Assembly (NCBI GenBank): GCA_963785035.1
Contig: CAWATG010000011.1
Span: 487,663-551,662, forward strand
Source of the DNA: CAWATG01 sp963785035
GTDB lineage: Bacteria > Actinomycetota > Acidimicrobiia > IMCC26256 > CAWATG01
Reading direction: 5' to 3'
DNA: 64,000 nt
In this document: positions 60,597 to 64,000 of the stretch, piece by piece
Layout of the letters: each line of letters begins with the position of its first letter
How positions within the stretch are numbered: position 1 is the stretch's first letter
Notes under the pieces: generated by a model
The model's database searches: none
What the model saw: only the letters and a program-made list of their open reading frames with translations
Told to the model about the DNA's origin: nothing
Translations under genes and position numbers: made by a program

Positions 60597-61576
60597 GGTC
60601 TGCCCCAGCGAAGGACGATCGTGGCCCACGCCATGCCAGCGCCGAATCCCGTCACCACGACGACGTCACCTGCCTTGATGCGTCCGTCGTTCGCTGCTTC
60701 GTCAAGGGCCAATGGAATCGAGGCGGTGGACGTGTTGCCGAAATTCTCGATGTTCATGACGCAACGCTCAGCAGGAATGCCAAGCCTTTGAGCCGCCGTG
60801 TCAATGATGCGCGTGTTGGCTTGATGCGGAACGAACCAGGCTATGTCGGCAGCGGTGAGACCCGCGTTCATGAGCGCATTCTTGGTTGATTCGACCACGG
60901 CGCGCACCGTGCGTTTGAACACCTCGCCGCCATTCATGTGGATGTATTGCTGGCCGGCGAGCAGGGACTCCGGTGTTGTGGGCTGGCGGCTCCCGCCGGC
61001 AGGAACCTCCAAGAGCGAGGTCGCTGATGGATCCGCCCCGAGGTCCGTGCTCAGGACGCCAGGCCCATCATCGGGGGATTGTCCAAGGACGACTGCGCCG
61101 GCGCCGTCACCGAAGAGGATGCAGGTGCCGCGGTCGGTCGCATTCACGATACGCGACATTGTTTCGGACCCTATGAGCAGTACATGCTTGAAGCCGCCGC
61201 CGGTGACCAGAGCTGACGCTGTTACCAGACCGAAGGCAAAACCTGCGCAGGCCGCGTTCAGGTCGAAGGAGCCACAGCGAGTTCCCAGGGCATCGCCGAC
61301 GAACGCTCCGGTGTGCGGCATCGGCTGTTCAGGGGTGCTCGTTGCGACGATCAGGAGATCGATGTCATCGGGGGAGAGGCCTGCGGTCTTGATGGCCATG
61401 GCGCCTGCTTCGGCGGCGAGCGACGCCGTAGTTTCGGTATCGGCGATGCGCCGTTCGCGGATACCGGTGCGCTCGACGATCCACGCGTCGGAGGTGTCGA
61501 CAATTTCGGAAAGTTGCGCGTTGGTGAGCCTCTGCCGGGGAAGGGCAGCGCCCGTCCCGAGAATGGCGGCCCGCAT
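60593..61576 (-). CDS. fabH: 3-oxoacyl-[acyl-carrier-protein] synthase III
   Basis: FabH starts fatty-acid synthesis by condensing an acyl-CoA with malonyl-ACP. The 327-residue thiolase-fold protein shows ERTGIRERRIADTETTASLA, FDLNAACAGFAFGLVTASAL with the catalytic Cys, ILFGDGAGAVVLGQSPDDGP, WFVPHQANTRIIDTAAQRLG (catalytic His) and MNIENFGNTSTASIPLALDE (catalytic Asn). The frame is intact. It lies 2 bp after the biotinyl-like gene and overlaps fabG. Confidence 0.96.
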   Translation of the reverse strand: MRAAILGTGAALPRQRLTNAQLSEIVDTSDAWIVERTGIRERRIADTETTASLAAEAGAMAIKTAGLSPDDIDLLIVATSTPEQPMPHTGAFVGDALGTRCGSFDLNAACAGFAFGLVTASALVTGGGFKHVLLIGSETMSRIVNATDRGTCILFGDGAGAVVLGQSPDDGPGVLSTDLGADPSATSLLEVPAGGSRQPTTPESLLAGQQYIHMNGGEVFKRTVRAVVESTKNALMNAGLTAADIAWFVPHQANTRIIDTAAQRLGIPAERCVMNIENFGNTSTASIPLALDEAANDGRIKAGDVVVVTGFGAGMAWATIVLRWGRP

Positions 61577-61578
61577 CC

Positions 61579-61863
61579 TCAGGCCACTCGCAACCAGGCT
61601 ACCGGCTGTCCCTCACGGAGACGCTCACCAGGTTCTGCCAACATTCCCATCAACTCACCTTTGAACGGGCTGCTTACGGGCGTCGAGGAACCGGGTGCCT
61701 CGATCATACCGATCTCCTGGCCGAGTTCGACCAGGTTGGCACAACCGTCGACGTTGTCACGATCGTCGGAGACGAGCGGACGAAAGAGCCCAGCGACCGG
61801 AGCGACGACGAGTCGTTCGGCAACATATGCGCGCTCGCCTTGAATCTGCTGGTTGTTGATCAC
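61579..61863 (-). CDS. Biotinyl/lipoyl-domain-like protein without the biotin lysine motif
   Basis: The 94-residue product has the barrel-sandwich pattern of biotin carboxyl carrier domains: LVVAPVAGLFRPL, a middle turn CANLVELGQEIGMIEAPGSS and a second half TPVSSPFKGELMGMLAEPGE then RLREGQPVAWL. In normal carriers the turn reads E-A-M-K-M with the biotinylated Lys; here it is E-A-P-G-S-S, so the modification site is missing. It sits between fabD and fabH, overlapping fabD by 4 bp. A structural or inhibitory role near the carboxylase is possible; the function is unknown. Confidence 0.75.
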   Translation of the reverse strand: MINNQQIQGERAYVAERLVVAPVAGLFRPLVSDDRDNVDGCANLVELGQEIGMIEAPGSSTPVSSPFKGELMGMLAEPGERLREGQPVAWLRVA

Positions 61864-62776
61864 AAGAGCTCCCGTAGTTGGATGAGGTCACTGGGGTTTG
61901 CAATGCCGATGACCGATACGTCCGGCACCGTTCGCTTCGCGAGGCCGGCCAACATCGTGCCGTTGCCGACTTCGATGAAGGTTGTGGCGCCGAGTTTGGC
62001 GAGCGTCTCTTGGCAGTACCGCCACCGCACGGGCACCGTCACGTGCTCGGCCAGGCGCTCGGTCCAGCCTTTGGCATCGGTGTAGGGGAGTCCATCGTGG
62101 TTGGAGACCACGGGGACCGACGAGTCGACGATCGTCGTTTCGACGAGGCGGGCGCGCAGCCCGTCGCGCGCGGGCGTTCATGAGTGGTGTGTGAAACGCG
62201 CCGCCGACATCGAGTGGCAGTACGCGTTTGATGCCGATCTCCTTGGCGCGGGTCGATGCGGCGGCGAGACCATCGGGGGTGCCGGCGATCACGACCTGAC
62301 CAGGGGCGTTGTCATTGGCGACCCAACATGCGTCCGGAGCTGCGGCGCAGGCGTCCTGGGCCTGTTCGGGTGTCGCGCCGATCAGTGCGGCCATACGACC
62401 TGGATTTGCGTCGGCCGCTGCTTGCGTGAGTTCTGCGCGGCGCGCTGCAAAGCGGACACCATCGTGGAGACTGAGTGCTCCCGACGCGATCATCGCGGTG
62501 ACCTGTCCGAGAGAGTGGCCGGCGAACGCGACGGGTGTGTCGAGGCTGCTCTTGATGGAGTCCCATGCCACGAGCGAGGTCAACAGGACCGCGAAGTTGT
62601 GCATTGCGCGTACGCGAAAGCTCGTCGGGGGTTGCATCGAGGATGAGGTGGGCGAGGGGCTCGCCGAGCGTGGCTTCAGCTTCGGCGATGACGGAAAATG
62701 CCGCGTCGTCCCGCCACGGGGCTCCCATGGCTGCCTGTTGGGTTCCCTGTCCGGGAAAGATGACTGCGAAGCTCAT
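61860..62776 (-). CDS. fabD: Malonyl-CoA:ACP transacylase, with two frameshifts
   Basis: FabD loads malonyl groups onto ACP. The frames carry in order MSFAVIFPGQGTQQAAMGAP (the start), VAFAGHSLGQVTAMIASGAL with the nucleophile Ser in GHSLG, GVRFAARRAELTQAAADANP, CWVANDNAPGQVVIAGTPDG and VLPLDVGGAFHTPLMN (catalytic His), then LRARLVETTIVDSSVPVVSN and TTFIEVGNGTMLAGLAKRTV. Two extra bases, near 62,602 and near 62,178, break it into three frames. The joined product is about 305 residues. It is the first gene of the minus-strand FAS II operon. Confidence 0.92.
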
Positions 62777-63073
62777 GAAGAAATTCGACCTGCGCTCGAC
62801 TCGTGGATGCTTGACCTGTGGAAGGGCAGAGGTTGGCCCTTCCGCTGTATGTGCCCTTGGAAGGATTCTGGACTCCTCAACGCGGCACATGGTTACATCT
62901 AGCCAGAGGTCATCGGCGTCGCTGCGAGGCGCCATGAGGTCCATCCTCCAGGATAGACAGGTTTGTCGGACGGTTTGACCGGAATGAGCCATGTTTGGGT
63001 GCCGTGCAGTGATTCACGCTGGCGGCAGATGATCAGATGGTGAGATCACCAGGAGAGCGGGGGTCGGGTGCCG
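62777..63073. other. Divergent intergenic region between fabD and fabZ
   Basis: About 300 bp separate the divergent starts of fabD and fabZ and should hold their promoters. A small inverted repeat ATCCTCCAGGAT lies at 62,944-62,955. No gene is seen here, and no binding site can be assigned to a known regulator. Confidence 0.5.
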
Positions 63074-63508
63074 ATGAACGTGGCATTGCCGGAATCGGAC
63101 GAGTTGATCGGGTTGCTGCCGCACCGGCCACCCTTCCTGTTCATCGACGCCGTCGACGCCTACCTGGCGGGAGTCTCGATCACTGCGAGGTATCGCGTGA
63201 AAGGCGATGAGGCATTTCTCGAAGGGCATTTCCCCGACAACCCTGTGTTCCCGGGCGTGATCCAGCTCGAGGCGCTTGCACAGGCCGGGGCCATCGCGTT
63301 CGCTCGGCGATCCGCGGTACACCGGCAGCTTCCCCTCTTCGGTGGGGTCGAGAAGGTCCGTTTCCGTCGGCTTGTTCGCCCGGGCGACGAGTTGCTCCTG
63401 GAGGTTGAACTCGACCAGCTCAGCGCTCGTGGGGGATGGGGTGTGGCGAGGGCGACCGTGGACGGCGCGGCGACCGCTCAGGCGCGCCTGTTCTTCGCTC
63501 TCGGCTGA
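63074..63508 (+). CDS. fabZ: 3-hydroxyacyl-[acyl-carrier-protein] dehydratase
   Basis: FabZ dehydrates 3-hydroxyacyl-ACP. The 144-residue hotdog-fold protein shows LIGLLPHRPPFLFIDAVDAY with the LPHRPPFLFID motif, then GDEAFLEGHFPDNPVFPGVI (catalytic His in GHFP and downstream Glu in QLEALAQAGA) and VEKVRFRRLVRPGDELLLEV. The ATG at 63,074 or a GTG two codons earlier (63,068) may start it. It is separate from the minus-strand FAS II operon but clearly part of the same pathway. Confidence 0.94.
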   Translation: MNVALPESDELIGLLPHRPPFLFIDAVDAYLAGVSITARYRVKGDEAFLEGHFPDNPVFPGVIQLEALAQAGAIAFARRSAVHRQLPLFGGVEKVRFRRLVRPGDELLLEVELDQLSARGGWGVARATVDGAATAQARLFFALG

Positions 63509-63560
63509 GATCCTGTGTCCGCGACGTCGTGAGACATCACCGAAGTGCCGTGACCGACGG

Positions 63561-63647
63561 TGCCCGGGGTGGGATTCGAACTCGCAGACACGTCCTCGCG
63601 AACAATGGATTTTGAGTCCACCGTGTCTGCCATTCCACCACCCGGGC
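63561..63647 (-). tRNA. tRNA-Leu (anticodon CAA)
   Basis: The minus strand reads GCCCGGGTGGTGGAATGGCA at the 5' end and closes with GAGTTCGAATCCCACCCCGG plus GCA; the acceptor stem GCCCGGG pairs with CCCGGGC. The anticodon loop CTCAAAA gives anticodon CAA, and a long variable arm (GTTCGCGAGGAC region) marks a class II tRNA. Length is 87 nt. CCA is not encoded. Confidence 0.93.
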
Positions 63648-63772
63648 TGGGGGTTGCGAGGTTATCGGGGTCTGGGCCCGCGACGCTGCCTGTAGGCGCA
63701 CCCCTGCCCGTGCCGCCAACGAAAATCGCGGCAGGCGTGCGGCTGGACATCCCGGTCGTACACTGCACTCTT

Positions 63773-64000
63773 ATGTCCCAGTCAATTGTTCAACGCAGGC
63801 TCGTTGACGTCAGCGAGCGACTCAAACGCATGCGTGCCGAACTGGCTGTCACCGAGGAGCAACTCGCGTTCCTCGAAGAAGAGGCCGAGGCAGCGCGCCT
63901 CGATGCACTTGTCTGGAGACACCGCTCGGCGAGGTCGCAGCCCGCGAGACCCGTCGACATGCGGACGCTCAGTCCAAACACCGAGATGTGTTGCTCCGAT
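63773..64000 (+). CDS. Coiled-coil hypothetical protein, frameshifted, 3' end at the window edge
   Basis: From ATG 63,773 the product reads MSQSIVQRRLVDVSERLKRM and continues as a charged heptad-rich helix (RAELAVTEEQLAFLEEEAEA). After ARLDALV the frame seems to lose a base near 63,917; the next frame continues in the same style (ETPLGEVAARETRRHADAQS, KHRDVLLRD). Similar short coiled-coil proteins occur in actinobacteria near DNA-repair or cell-division genes, without known function. It probably ends just past the window. Confidence 0.6.
   Translation, partial: MSQSIVQRRLVDVSERLKRMRAELAVTEEQLAFLEEEAEAARLDALVWRHRSARSQPARPVDMRTLSPNTEMCCSD

Overview
The window is high-GC DNA with tight, overlapping operons from an actinobacterium. 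The 16S rRNA 5' region, the gene content (DUF222/HNH protein, InhA/FabI-type FAS II, CobN plus ChlI/ChlD-type chelatase, CbtAB) and the intrinsic style suggest class Acidimicrobiia, but this is inferred by eye and not by alignment.

Layout. 1-3.9 kb: the start of a class A penicillin-binding protein gene (minus strand), divergent tyrS, two small genes and a DUF222/HNH protein. 4.0-29.7 kb: a nearly complete B12 region. The minus-strand arm is cobO-cobB-(RHH-cobI)-cobM-cobL-cobE. The plus-strand arm is cbiD-cobG-cobH-cobI-cobJ, with convergent cobK. A first cobalamin riboswitch leads cobQ-fhuF-like-cobN-chlID. A second riboswitch leads cbtB-cbtA-fhuF-like-cobC-cobU-cobS-cbiB-(HAD-cobT). 29.7-35.4 kb: one rRNA operon (16S-23S-5S, no spacer tRNA) with a recognisable promoter. 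35.5-42.2 kb: a TPR protein, a DUF2090 aldolase-like gene, korAB and an alpha/beta hydrolase. 42.2-52.9 kb: a surface-polysaccharide cluster (three GT2 enzymes, Wzy/ligase-like, Wzx, RmlD-like, Wzz, priming sugar transferase, divergent GT4). 52.9-56.1 kb: a secreted hydrolase, an MFS transporter and a Bcp peroxiredoxin. 56.1-63.5 kb: FAS II (fabD, a biotinyl-like protein, fabH, fabG, acpP, fabF, carboxyltransferase, fabI, and divergent fabZ). The end holds tRNA-Leu(CAA) and the start of a coiled-coil gene.

How it works together. The B12 genes cover ring contraction (cobG, cobJ), methylations (cobI, cobM, cbiD, cobL), reduction (cobK), rearrangement (cobH), amidation (cobB, cobQ), cobalt uptake (cbtAB), cobalt insertion (cobN with fused ChlI-ChlD), adenosylation (cobO) and nucleotide-loop assembly (cobC, cobU, cobS, cbiB, cobT). 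Two cobalamin riboswitches give feedback on cobalt entry and insertion.

The most interesting signal is a protein that joins an N-terminal ribbon-helix-helix DNA-binding domain to a second precorrin-2 C20-methyltransferase-like domain. The same 8-base half-site (ACGTAGGG) occurs twice, 11 bp apart, just upstream of its own start, and again as a perfect inverted repeat just upstream of cobG. This looks like a PutA-style enzyme-regulator controlling the two arms of the pathway. Other points of interest are two FhuF-like proteins in the B12 operons with no CobR in view, a HAD-CobT fusion, and CbiD together with CobG.

Caution: about two dozen genes, including essential fabD, fabF and fabG, carry single-base frameshifts, mostly +1. 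This is best explained by uncorrected sequencing errors, so lengths and ends of those products are approximate.
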